Assembly (NCBI RefSeq): GCF_002443255.2
Contig: NW_019211454.1
Coordinates: 11,802,248-11,866,247 of the forward strand
Length of the DNA: 64,000 nt
DNA from: Varroa destructor
Lineage: Eukaryota > Arthropoda > Arachnida > Mesostigmata > Varroidae
Reading direction: 5' to 3'
Part shown: positions 40,028 to 52,900 of the stretch, one piece after another
Numbering within the stretch: the stretch's first letter is position 1
Layout: each line of letters opens with the position of its first letter
Notes under the pieces: model-generated
What the model saw: the letters and a program-made list of their open reading frames with translations, nothing else
Told to the model about the DNA's origin: nothing
Databases searched by the model: none
Program-made: the position numbers and the translations under genes

Positions 40028-41690
40028 CGCAGACGGTAACGGCTGAAGATTTTGATAAACGCGCCTAAACCAGCTCGGTGATATGAGGTTGTAAAACGAT
40101 GCTACCAGTGGCGCAGCCGCTCCATAATTCCCATAAGAATGGAAAAATAGTCATCGTATAGTTTAAGGTGCTTGCAAAGTTACAATTAATTTTAGCGAGC
40201 AAAGTTTCTTGTTGCTATTTACTTTGGACCAAATGCGCATTGAAGATGAGAAAAAAAAATCGTAAATATGGGGGGAAAAAGGAGAAGTGACTCATAGAAG
40301 TTTGTAATTAGTATAGAAACGCAATCAGTTGATATTTACGTGTTCGTAACTTTTAGACCTAAAATGTCAATGCATAGAATGACACAAACCGGCAATCTGC
40401 CCGTGACTACGGTAACGTTATGTGACGTGTAACCGTAACGCCCAGCATTCGTGTACAGCTGATATTATTATTCGTAGTACCTGCTGTGACACTTATATGA
40501 TACTAAAGTTGTATACGTACGCACATACGTACGACGTTAGAAGAAGATTTTCTGAAAACTCCCTCCTTCCGTCAACCCCCGCACAATAGCAAAGTGGAGA
40601 AGGTCGCCGTGGGGCTACGATTAGACTAATCTTACTGATTCATTCTGGCCCCGGTATCGATCATCTAGCAGAATGTTACCGCGATTTTTTTTTTTCGTTA
40701 CGAGGATATACTTTCCTATATATATATGAACGTATATGATGGACGACATCGTCTGGTGGTGGTCTACGATCTTCATGGCCACGTCTTTCTTGTCTTACTT
40801 GACTGCTTCTGCGCTACGTTCGCTGTGTGCTTAGTTTAGCGCGACTCAATTCAATAGGGAGAATACATACGTGTAAGATCATGCAATAAATTTGTACACA
40901 TACACACATATAAAATTCTATTCAATTTTTTTTAAGTTCGATTAGAACGCTCCAACAGAAGGAAAGCGTTCCGGATTCTCCGGGGTACCCGGAGAAAACA
41001 AACAGAGCGATGATCAAGACACAGAGATACACATATATATACATGTATAACTATAGAGAGATAACGAGATTTGGCTTGGGTAGGACACTTGAATTAGGTG
41101 ACATTGCTGATTGGACCATACGTTATCCCTTTATAAAGAATATTGTCAATAAGAGAAACGCTCCGAAACAAACGCCTTTGGTAAAATAGAATGCAAGGAC
41201 GCATTCAGTTCTGCTTGTTGGGGAAGCCTTTTAGCGACGATGCGTCAGTGGCGGCGGCGGTAATGTTCAAACCAGAATCATAGAAGGTGGCACTCGTGGT
41301 AAGAGTAGTAGAAATCAAAGTTGGTCGGTTCTGCATTAGAAGACAGTGCAAAGCCTTTCAGCGGGTTGGACTTTGCATGGAAGTTTAGGAAATCGCGAAG
41401 AGCAGAGGCCGTAAAAGGTCAAATTTAAGGAGACAGAGGTAAAAAGTTAAAATTTTCCACAGCATTTAGATACAGGTAAACATGTTAAATTGAGGCTTAC
41501 GTTATTTATATAGCTTATTTTATAACGCTATATAATAACAATAACTAGCGTAACCGGGCTAAGGCGATGAAGATTCGTTCGAAGCGTTTAAGTATATTGA
41601 ACATGTCAGATTCGTCTGTTAAGCTGATTTATATTTCGAGAAGACATGAATATAAAATGATAGCTTTCGTAGACGGGTGGAAACTGTATG

Positions 41691-41729
41691 GGACTGTCGC
41701 TGGCAAACGGAATTTGCCAGCGACAGTCC
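41691..41729. repeat. perfect hairpin, 17-bp arms
   Basis: Arms ggactgtcgctggcaaa and tttgccagcgacagtcc around the loop cggaa. It is GC-richer than its surroundings. Confidence 0.92.
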
Positions 41730-44700
41730 TACACAAGTTATAGAAAGGATTATTTATTTGTCTGTGGCCTTGTTGGTCTCGGCAAACGTCTTGATCAGAT
41801 GCTGTGTAACGCATTCAGTTCGACTTTGATAGGTGTTATAATTTCCAGACGTACTCCTCGTTACAAATTGCCAATTTCGTATATTATTTTTATATTAGCT
41901 CTTAGCTTTACGTCTTCGTTTCCAGGCGTATGAATGACTATGGCTTATTAGGTCTACATTCATATTGTCCATTATATATACCTTCTGAGTCAGGACGACC
42001 AACGCTCGTTCCGTTGCAGCTTCGCCCTATTTCTCAGCCAGCCTTTGTCATGCCCAGCGTAGGCTTAAGCGTTTTAAATTCTATTATTCTATGCGTTACT
42101 AGTAACGGTAGTATGGCTTTTTTTTTTTTTATCGCTAGAAACACTGTCTCGTTTGTAGGACACTTGTCCTTGCGACCCTTTGCAAACAGTCGCCGGTCAT
42201 TGATATCCTAACATAGTTATTACTGTTATTATGAATCTTAACGCTTTTGTTCTACGCGTATCCTTGACTCTTATTAGAATTATCTAGGGAGTACGCTGCA
42301 TCGTGAAGCAACAGTACGTATGCAGAACGAGAATACGTATGAATAATGGCTTCCTGTCCACGATTGTTCGACGTTGTTATTTTTATTAGGCCGTCCAGGT
42401 GACATAGACAAATAACATACATTTCTTATTTGACTGCCCCTTGCTTTTTGTATTTGGACTCATTACTTGACAAACAATCTCGAAATTATAACAACATTTA
42501 AGGATATAGTTTCTACGAAAATACATTTGTATCTGCAACTTGTTTACGAGAAGTTCATTAGATAGGGAGAAATACGTCGACAGGTGCGCGCTACATTCGA
42601 AGTTCGTCCCCTTCACAGATGTTTAAAGAAATGTATCTTTCGTAGTGTTCGCGTACGGCATTTGTCCACTATTATTATCAATGAACAAAAAAAAAACAGT
42701 CTATCCACAAATTGACTTCGAAACGACCAACCATAATGGTACCCTGCGGCGCATAGTTATAATTAAGAAAAATTTAATTATCGATGTGATCAAATAGTGA
42801 GACTGCCACCGGCAAACCCTAAAGACAATCACCCAAACGGAGTTTAGCATCAGCTAAACTGCGTCACCTAAACATTGCCTGGCTCAACTGTAACGTCAAT
42901 AAAGTACTCTCAAATAGCTTCTTACTTTGGAAACCCATATTAACGTAACCAAATATATTCATTACTTATGAACGCAAACCTCTTTTCTGCTAGACCTATT
43001 ATTTGTACGTTCATATTTTAGATTTCTCCAACTGTGAAATAAAGAGGTTCCAACATTTGGTCCAGCCATTAACGTATCGGCTCAATAGTGAACTTAGCTT
43101 TGAATATTATAACGGGAAAAGTCATGATGTTTTCCATTGGGAATAAACAACAATAACCTTTTTAGCTAGCGCAGGACAATATATTAGACAAATGAAAAGT
43201 AAATTTGAGGTGTACATCCAGCCTGTCTGTATCTATTCTTAATCCCAGGAGCGAAGCGGTGAGGTTCCATCAAGCATCTTCTATTCTAAATCTAGATAAC
43301 CTTTAACCAACCTGTCTAGCCTAGTAGAACAAGCACGCTACGTACTCTTCTTGAAGATAAAATGACATAGTTTGTGTGAATGTGGACGATAGACAGAGGC
43401 CGTCATCTTCCCGGACGTTGTTTCATTTCGACCATTGATACGACTGCTTTGGTGAGCTTTAACGCTGATAAGGGCCTAGCAAATGTCACGCCAGGATCGA
43501 CCACATGGAACATATAAGCCAGAATTTCAGTCGTTTACTAGGCCCCCTTGAACGCACTGCACGGCACAGTACTGCATGTTGAAATATCACAATCCCCAAA
43601 AATTTGAATTTTCTGTTTGCTCAGCGGGGTATCTAACAGGGTGGAAGTTGGCATACGCGAAGGTGACCGGCAGAGTTTTAAGCACAGAGTCGAGATACGG
43701 CGCCTGAAGGGCATCAAGTGTTGTCTCAGCATCTAATAAACTAGTAGACACTAGCAAAAGCTATCGACACTTATATCAATATAACTAACATTGGCCACGG
43801 CTACGACGACAATGATGGAAAATTCAACATGGTGGTCAATTATGCACGCGTGCACGCACTCGTGACATACATGGCACTTCTATTAATTGATACTGTCAGA
43901 TCAAAACGGTACACCGTTGCTGAAAATTCTAAATTAGTTACAAATTTGAAAAAATAGCTAGCAGTAAGGATGAACAGGATCGGCTTTAATAAATTTGATA
44001 GCTGTTATATTCATATCATGAAGCGTGGTAGGATCTTCTTAAGTGGAAGGATGTAATCCCCACTCTGGTGTATGATCGTCGAAGCGCTTACAGCTTTTCA
44101 ACGACAGGCGTACATTTGTATAAAACTAAACGATAGATATTTTAGAGTTCTTTGTTGCGTGAAAAATGTATACAATCGAAATGTCAGTGCTGGCTAAATG
44201 TTAATTTTTCAATCAGAATAACGCACTATTACTTTTAGCATTTGCTGCGATATGTTTATGACTGGACAACCAAGCACTGCCGGGAGACCGCATCACTTGT
44301 GTACCCTTTAAGCTCAAATGCCGTAATAGAAAAAATGCTCTCCCAGTTAAAGACTGTTATAATATTTTAATAGCTAGTACGTTTCAGCATGGCTGAAGTT
44401 GCAATATATGCAGTGACATTAGAACTAGTGATGTGTTTACAACTTTGCTAACAACCCTGAACAACACGTCAGTACGAGTTGTTTAGAAAACTACTTGTTT
44501 CAATGTACCTCCCGAATTCAACAACAGAGATAACAAAGCACTAGGCACAATGGCCTTGTTACGTCAAGGTTCAGTCATTCACAATACGAGCCTAAAGTAC
44601 AGACTTAATGCTATTAAGGATTTCGCCTCTATTCACTTTTTCGATTACACATATAAATATCTCCATCGCTTATCTTTTATCGTGCTGTACGAGCGTACGT

Positions 44701-45993
44701 GCAGCATAAATGCTTGAACGTGCCAGGTTCGATGCTGCATATGTTGTGGTTATCTAATTCTAGTAAATACGAAATGTAAAGAGCTGTACAAGGGATATAT
44801 ATATATGTGTATTTGTAATATTCAACTTTTCTTCTGTTCGAGTTGAATAAGTTAGTTCCGGAGAAATAGTGGTCCTTAAGCTACCAGAGGTCATGAACTG
44901 CACATTTTGATTTGGTGCAACTTTGGTGCGAAATGCTAGCAGTTAGTACTAATGTGGACTTTGGTACTTTTGTACGCAAAATCTTAACGTTGCCTACTTT
45001 CTGTTTTTATAGGCAGCTTAAAACGCGTTTACATATCTCAACACAATTGTCTGAGTCTCGAAAGCACCAAGAGGATTCAGAAAAGGTATATACATATATA
45101 TATATATATGCATATATACAACGCTATGTAAGATGAACTTAAAACTTTTTAATAATTTTTGGGCTATTATTGTCTGTGTTTTACAACGATAATATCATAA
45201 GTCGATCGATCATAGCCCAACTTTGATGCAGTGCAGCGAATCAACGATACGGGTTTTCTTTTTTTTTTGCTGTTTCTTGTTTTTGATTTAAAAAAAACTG
45301 TCTACTACAAGAATCCTTATAATCAGGTCAGTTATTAACGATACTTAAGAATATCATTGTGGTAATCATCGTAATCATTATTAGGGTCAGTTTGGAGTCG
45401 ACTTCTATTATTAATTTTCGTTAAAATCAAAGGAACTAAGTGGGGGTTACAAACAGAATAGGGTTGATTGAGACCTTCTACCTATAAGATTATATATATC
45501 GACTATACTGTTAAATATTTTTCTAGTGTGTAATTGAAATATATTCTCATCACCTTTTGTGGCGCATTAGTATTACATCCTCCGATCCCCACAACCTCTG
45601 AAGATTAAGTTTAACAGGCCAAATAATCCGCGAGACAACAACTACTTACTTGGCGTGTACAGACAGATACATCTTGGTATTTTTATATATTCCGTGCTTT
45701 AAAATCTCTGGCTTAAGTTAACTGGAGGACTCTCTTCTGATCTGAAATGCTTCTTAACATCTTGTTGCAGACTTATTCGCTTTATGGTTGCAGCACGGCT
45801 ACGCTACGTGGCAAAGCGTGTGGTGGGCGTTGACAAGCATGAACAATGTTCGATACCAACCGCAGGAACAGAAATTTCGATACCGCCGACGGCCAATTCT
45901 TCCCTGCTTCCTCACGTCCCCACACCTCCTTCTGCCTATAGCCTTGGCGTTGCAGAGCCAGCTTGTCCGTTACGAGACGACGGCTAGGCTTAC

Positions 45994-46248
45994 ATTGTTA
46001 CTGCCTTTCGAACATTTCTTAGCGCCTGACTTTTCATCTTTTGCCGCAGCCAGTTGGGGCGCAAAGCGTTCCCCGGCCAACGCAGTGACATCAGCGGTGG
46101 CATTAACAACAGCATCGAAGATGTGAAGGGACCAGCTACCGTCGCCGTTAAAGACGTCATAGCACAGTTCTTTTTGTGTAGCAGCCCGGTGATGGTTTGT
46201 CTTGACTACGGAGTGACTCTTGTCTGATCCATCCGCTCCAGGATCTCG
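45994..46248 (-). CDS. possible divergent exon, unrecognised
   Basis: A frame opens after a TAG at about 46249-46251 and ends at the donor AACAAT|GTAAGC. It includes KELCYDVFNGDGSWSLHIF, FDAVVNATADVTALAGERF and APQLAAAKDEKSGAKK. Codons are strongly purine-N-pyrimidine, but that pattern reads the same on the other strand, where QLGRKAFPGQRSDISGG follows a good acceptor. Neither strand matches a family I know, and no ATG lies in the minus frame. Confidence 0.3.
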
Positions 46249-46410
46249 CTAATCGCCGATCCGCGCGGGACGCAGGCCTTGTAGCGAGTGGCGAGCTCAT
46301 GATTGCTTGTCAGGGTGTCATTGGGTCTCGACAACAGTCATGCCGATAGTGTTGCAGCGGCCCCAGCTCCATCGGATGTTGTGGATGTCCAAAACCGGAC
46401 TGTACTATTG

Positions 46411-46428
46411 CGTTGCTATCTAGCAACG
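46411..46428. promoter_or_regulatory. X-box-like palindrome (RFX-type site)
   Basis: CGTTGCTA-TC-TAGCAACG is a perfect inverted repeat with a 2-base centre and fits the RFX pattern GTTRCY-N1-3-RGYAAC. A half-site (ATGGCAAC) follows near 46478. It lies about 140 bp upstream of the TATA box. Binding is inferred. Confidence 0.5.
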
Positions 46429-46509
46429 GTGCAGAGTAGCGGTGAATTGTGGTACGGTGGTGAGTGACAAAGTATGCATGGCAACGTTACATCGCGTTGC
46501 TTTCCCCGC

Positions 46510-46523
46510 TGCCAGAGGGCGCC
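46510..46523 (+). promoter_or_regulatory. CTCF-like core
   Basis: tgccagagggcgcc matches the AGRKGGCR heart of the CTCF motif, with weaker agreement at its left edge. It ends about 28 bp before the TATA box. Confidence 0.35.
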
Positions 46524-46550
46524 ACAGCTTGGCTTAGGGGCGGCGTCTGC

Positions 46551-46594
46551 TATAAAGACAAACGGCGGCCGATACAGGTTGGTCAGTTTCAGTT
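46551..46594 (+). promoter_or_regulatory. core promoter: TATA box and tandem initiators
   Basis: TATAAA at 46551-46556 is followed about 32 bases later by two adjacent arthropod-type initiators, TCAGTT at 46583 and 46589. This spacing fits transcription start near 46585 for the cuticle gene. A second TATAAAA at 46628 lacks a clear initiator. Confidence 0.7.
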
Positions 46595-46958
46595 AGATTT
46601 TGCTACGGTGATAACAGTCACCAGTTGTATAAAATAGGTCAGCCGAGAGTGTGGAAGCACACTTCGTCGCTGACGGCAACGACGACGACGACGACGACGA
46701 CGACGAACAACGACGACAAAGAAAGAGAAGGAAAACGGTGGAGGCGTGCGCGGAAAAACGTAAAGTACCCCCCAGTGTCGCTACGGGGCACGAGTGTATT
46801 CGTGTGTGCTTGAATCACGTTTGGGAGGGATTTCGCGTTGGAGAAGAGCGGTACTAATAGCCAGGTATTGAGAGACTTGAGCACTTAACTCTAGGATATC
46901 CTACGTGATGCGTACTGGGGAAAGGAAGCCAGTCCATAAAGGAGCAATAATCATGAAG
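46583..46958 (+). CDS. cuticle gene exon 1: 5'UTR plus Met-Lys
   Basis: A leader of about 370 bases and then ATGAAG|GTAAGA (ATG 46953-46955; A at -3). The leader is free of ATG until 46908, and that ATG is in frame with the start. It contains the (GAC)n repeat. The codons used are only Met and Lys, a common layout in arthropod cuticle genes. Confidence 0.85.
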
Positions 46959-49900
46959 GTAAGATGTGAAATGGAAACGCAAAGGTCTATACAAATTTAA
47001 TGTCCACTTATGATAACTCGTGTCGTACTTAACGATTATTTTAGGTAAAGATAGCTTACTAAGTTAGGAACTGAAGGCTATAACCTAACTAACTTATGAG
47101 GTAGACCTGTTTTTGTCAACAGGTAGCAGCACGTTGCTAGCAAAGGCAGATCCTAACACTAGCACGTATTGGTTCCCGTTACATAAATAATGTAGAGAGG
47201 GCAAGAGGAATTTATTTATGTAATATACGCACAAAATTAATGATAAAAGCGAGTGTCTAAAATATTTTTGTGCAAAAAAAGTTTAAAAAACAATAGGTTT
47301 TATGCTACTTGAACCAAATCACAACCCCATCTAGACGGATCCGCTTTACGAAATTTCGTAGGGTTGGCTTGCAATTTTTTTTAATTAACAAATTAAATTA
47401 ATTTGACCAAAACAATGACCTTGAGTTAGTAAATTATTGAAATGGTTTATGTCGGTGTCACGTTCGTCACCTCTGGTTCGTGAATCTGAGACATTTTCAT
47501 ATGTCTCATAATTTCGTAACTCATAGATGACTGTTAGATTTTGCCAAATATAAGAAGCCGGCTGCAGATGTAGTAAAACCATCTTATTCAATATTTTCGA
47601 ATGAGAGGGTTTAGTTGAAATTTTCCACGTTTCTCAGACTAAGACCTTCGCTTAAACCTTTGGATGCAATTCGCCCCAAATACAACACGAAATAGGGCAG
47701 GCAATCAAGGGGTCAGAAAATTATACGATATTTATGGCTTAGTATTTCCAGATCGGTATAATGAAAAAAATTAAGTGAAACGAAGAATGAAGTGATAGAC
47801 TACGTACTATTTGTGAACTATCACTCAAAGACAATGCTTAAAGACAAATTTGTATATTTTATGACCTAAAACAAACGAGCGTTACATTCTGTGTGGGTCT
47901 TTCTATAACAGGAATGGAATTATCATCTAATTATTCCTACCAGTGGATATCTTTCAAATTAGTCGATAATTCCAACAATCAAGTAAGCCATTAAAGTTAC
48001 CTGTCCGGATGAATCAGCTTGATTTCGTCTTCAATTCGTTGCCATTATAGGAAAGATAATATGCTTCGTGGGGATCACTTATTTTTATGATTGTCTTCAA
48101 CGTCAAAGTAATAATATTGACGACACGTGCTACTTTGCACGATGAGGCCCAAGTGTCTTCTTCGTATTAAAGTCATAATCTTCTTTCTATTTGAGTTGAT
48201 TTGCTCAAGGAAAACGGGCTTAGTCCATTTATCGTTAACGGATTATCATAATTATTGTAGCAAAATAAAGGGGCGTTGAAACATGGAAGTCGTTAACCCC
48301 AAGGAAAGATGTACGCCCCTGTCACAATATATTAACCTTGCAATTGATTATAATGAAACTTGGAAAGACGAGGAGCAGTCGAGTTCTGCCTGGCCAGTCT
48401 ACTGTTTTGGTAAGATTACGTGAGATATATATATATATATATATGCAATAGTCACAAGCACGTTTTATAGATTGCTCGGTAATACTCTTTATTCAATACT
48501 GACGCATTAATCACTGCGTTTATTTTTTTTTTTTCATTTACATTGAATATGCGTTGTTTAGAGTCGCGCTAATGACAACGACACTTCCATAGGACCCATA
48601 GTGCTTTTATTACTGTCAATAAAGACGTTTACTATATGGCCAAAATCAAGTACAGCATACACACTAATTAGCAGTAGAAGCACTAGAGACGTACGTCTTT
48701 AGGAATATCTAAAGAAAAAAAAAAGACGAATATAACACTCTTTCACTCGTTCGTGATTGTTTCTACCCTGTAAACAGCTGAGTGAATCACAGGCACTGAA
48801 CACATAAATGATCGTCCCTATTCGACACCCGCTCTATACTGTGCTTCACTGAACTTGCACGTTAATGAATCAGTTTTGTTCAACTTCGTCTCGTTAAGTT
48901 TGTAAATACAGTAAAACAGAACTCCTGGAAGTTAAGTAAGGCCTTATAAATGTCGACATTTTCTACACACATGTTAGTCGGATTGTTTGTTTTTACAACT
49001 TTAATCGTAATGACCCTTGCAATTGCATCCATGCTGGACATCTTGTACGATGGTAACGAGTATGTCAAATTTCGTGTGCCGTGTGACGTTCGTGGTACAG
49101 AATCAACTCTACTTTTACTATATACCCGCTACAGCCGAATGAAAGCGGCGTTATAGTACGCTTTATCAGCGGAAGAACGATTTTTCCAGCTGTAGTTGAA
49201 TCCCACGGACCGGGGATCGAGCGTACAGAATTACCCAAGCACCATATTGAACAAAGAGTGAATGTGTAGATTTATTGTGTGAATACGCATGAGGTGCGGC
49301 TTCGAAACGTATTCCTGCGTGTCTTCGTCGTTTCTGTTGACGTTAATTAGAAACGATTACCTATGAATCATATTAACTACCTCATGCCCGGTATAATATG
49401 ATGTCTACGCCCAACGCATTGCACAATATATAGAGAATATAAATGATATATAACAAAATACCAAGAAACTGCTTGTTGTTCTGGCCACTCCCTTGTTCTT
49501 TGTAGATTTTTCTTGTTATTTACTAGTTTATACTAGTCGTCTATATTTTCCCTGCAATATTCTGTTAGGGCAACGTTGCAATTTGGCCAGGCGTTCCCGA
49601 AGCCGGTAGTTGTGATTAACCGAACGAAAATGATTGTGTCTCCTTTTTTCGACGACTAATAAATAGATTAAAGTAAACACTCATCGGAACATTGTGGCAT
49701 TGGTCAATCAAAACAGCTTTGAAACTGTGAACTTGCATGATGTGTGTACGTGCTCGGCATCCAGTGCCCATTACAAGACTCTATCTAATTGGCAGAACAT
49801 TTACGACTGTGTTAGCTGTTTCGTGCACGCTGCTCATAATCGTTCAACGGGACACGCAGGCTAAAGTGCCTGGGTGCGCCTTACCAACGCTGACATATTG

Positions 49901-52900
49901 GCGTCTGCGTTAAATGGACGCACTCGCTGAGCCGGCCCGATAGCAACTAAGAGCGAAAGTCTGCCTAGAAATGATCATTATCATTGTTAACGTCGATGGT
50001 ATACGATCAAGCAGAATGCAGCAGTGATTGATTGAGTCGAATTGTCATTAACAGCCATACGGCCTATATACGCCTGTGGTGCAGGCCTTACCAAGTGATG
50101 TGTTTGTTTGTTTGTTTGTGTGTGATTAATAAAATGCATGAAGGAGCGTTAACTTCCTTAATTAAGTAGTAATTTTGCCGTTGCTATTGGTGCTCCTGTG
50201 GCTGTCAAAGTGAAATTATTGGCTGCAAGGATCCCGTACTTCACGCACCTCGTTTGTCTCTTCGCGCAACAGATTATTTACTAGCACCAAGTGGGCATAG
50301 TTACGTTAGTTATCGATGTTTATTGAAGCTATAGATCGTAGTGTTTGGGATAAACCTTTGTTCTATGTATACCGGGTATAGAGTAGTAGTTAAAGAGAGA
50401 TTTTGTGGAATTTTGTTACTGTGCCTGACTGCTAAGCAATAATGAGGAAATTATTCCTTTAAACACTTGACCAGGTACAATTTCGACTAGACCACACCTG
50501 TCGTAAGTTAGATAAACTTACTCGAGGACTCTGCCTCTACTTAACCTGCTCGGTTGTCCCTCATTATTACCTGCTCCAAAGACCGATCCAATATAATTTG
50601 TGCCGACACTTAACTTTCAGTATCAAAAGACGGTGATACTAAAGCGCACATTCTTGCCAAATCTCCGCCAAAACGTTTGCCGAACAACACCGTCCCAACT
50701 GGGCGGAACTCTTCATTTCTTTCTACCAAATATAGATAAGAGCAAGCGATTTTGTAGATCGGACACGAGCTCTGAATTGCGTGTTGCTCTCGAATTGGCA
50801 ATCTAGAACGCTGGCATTCGGCGAATCTGATAAGTGTCAACCTGTTGTTTCTCCAAGAAGCTGTCAGTTCGCTAGCTATCCGCTACAAATCCATTTTCAT
50901 CTATTCTCGTTATGTCGACCTTGACGACAGAATTACATGGGCCGTACCGATCTTATCACGGTTGTCGTTGCCGCTGTGATAAAACGACAGAACGAGCGCC
51001 ACTGACGTGGGAGTACCTTTGTGCTCAGCTCTGGAGACGCTTCTCGTGGCTCGACTGACGCATGGCGGACCCCGCTGCAATTGCTCTAACAACAAGATTT
51101 CTTTTAATGAAAACAAAACAGGATTCGCACGATAGACAGCGTAAACTGCACTACCGTGGGCCCTTTCATAGTAAATCGCTCGAATTACCCCTATCAATGA
51201 TTCGGACTCGATGTCGGTGACAGCATCTTTAACGCACAGATTTTTGTTATAGAATTATGTTTCGCTGCTAAAGTAACAGTTGACGTATGCGTAAGTTAAA
51301 GGCTATATTAGAGGGGTTGTTACGCAAAATTTGTTGACAATTCAGATGTTGCCGTATATCGGTCCGGGAGGTGCCGGTGACGGAGCTAGTAAACACTTGT
51401 CAGGTTTTAAGGGCAGGCCTATTCCGTTTGCTTTAACCAGCAGCGGTGATATGTAGGCAAGTAGAAATGATCAGGTACGTACCTTAATTGTGCAGTCAGC
51501 GTCCTTTGCCATATTCATGGGTCAAACGAAACCATATACTGTAACACACAGAAAAATAACGATATATTTATTATGTAGATAGTTGGCTACTTTTTCCTAT
51601 GTTATATGACTCAGTTTCCGTGTACGTCAAGTTACTCAATAAGAAAAACCTGCAAAAATGGAAAAATAATTTTTTTTTCTTTGTCAGTATGTCCGTTGAA
51701 GGTAGTCCAGTCAACTAACGTGACATAACGTACAACTAACACATAAGATAACGGGCGTACCAATACTAGAAGCAGAACGAACCACAATTAGGTTCTCCTG
51801 ACCCTGCGAAACATCTGAAGTGCTTGAGGTAATAAGGTATCGTTGCCGACACTGCATTTATACAAGCACTTACGTAGAGCTTTTTACAGAAATACTACTT
51901 GGTGTCAAATAAGTTCAGCTCCAACCCGATGCCTTGCGTTCTCTTTTTGAAAGATCTGCTCAATCAATCAATCAATCAATGCAGAACGAACGGTCAGGCC
52001 CAAAATAGCCGTACTGCAGAACACTTGCTATCCGTGAAAAGTGGCTACCCTTAACAAACTCTTGTTTTACTACTGGATACGTGTCATATGGCCCAGATGA
52101 AGTGTCCGTTACTAAGACAATTAACCCGTAAGTAAGCAATCGCTGACCGGGCTGATGTCTAAGCACAATGTGCATTTATTCGAGTAAATCGGATGCTTTG
52201 ATTAAGCGGAACTTGCCCAAATCACCATTCGGTTATTACTGCGGTTTACCAACTATCGATCGATCTGTCATCGATCCCAGTCACATCATTTCCCTCATCT
52301 CCTGAACAGGATCGATTTCATTCGGGACATGCTAACGCATACGATGGAGTATCATCGCATGATCTGCTCATACCGTTTTTGTGCGGCCCGGTACTGTCTA
52401 TCCACCATATTGATCCGTAGGCCGTGCGAATCATTGACAGAGCTGTCGATGAGCAGAAGCTCACAGCGATAGAACCGATCGGCCGTTCGGAGTAACTTGG
52501 ACCCATGCCTCTTTAAGGTTCCACAACTGTCGGGAAGATATAAAAGTAAGATTGAGAATATTGTTACATATAGGTAAGAAAAGGACTATCGGCAATTGGA
52601 GTAAGTGGATGATGAATCACAAAAATATGGATAAAAAAAATCAGCAGAGATGGATAGCATCCATGGACTGGGTAATGGCATCTAAGGTACAATTGTCGAA
52701 ATGGTTCTCCCTTGAGACATAACCGTTAGTGGAGATACCGACGGACGGTAATATATACAATGCGAACCCTGTAATTGGGCGATGCCGTTATCTTTTTTAG
52801 TTAGAGTTTGATTTAACTATAGAGTAGGAACATTGACTGTTTTTGGCATGTCCCACCTGACACAGAGAACTTGGAATCAAGAAAAGGCGTACATATGCTC

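Larger units (their letters stand above)
25057..45760. other. long stretch without a recognised gene
   Basis: About 20 kb of mostly AT-rich sequence. Supported contents are short hairpins (26194-26231, 26786-26839, 41691-41729), a G-quadruplex motif (30849-30870), small direct repeats and microsatellites. A GC-rich block lies at 27900-28560 and GC-richer patches near 37.5-37.8 and 38.4-38.8 kb. Short open frames exist on both strands but I could assign none to a family. Confidence 0.6.
45761..46550. promoter_or_regulatory. GC-rich upstream region of the cuticle gene
   Basis: About 0.8 kb of CpG-containing, GC-rich DNA just upstream of the TATA box, with an X-box palindrome and a CTCF-like core. 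Open frames exist on both strands, and the minus-strand one at 45994-46248 ends in a good donor. The region may be a bidirectional promoter. Confidence 0.5.

Noticed and set aside
41688..42211. Two consecutive plus-strand frames with hydrophobic stretches
   Set aside because: The first begins in a hairpin and neither has a motif or convincing splice sites.
44705..44745. tRNA-like ggttcgat B-box
   Set aside because: No A-box or cloverleaf around it, and the box departs from GGTTCGANTCC.
50600..51197. GC-richer patch with frames of 68-95 codons
   Set aside because: Frames conflict on both strands, none has an ATG-to-splice logic or a known motif; it lies in the cuticle intron.
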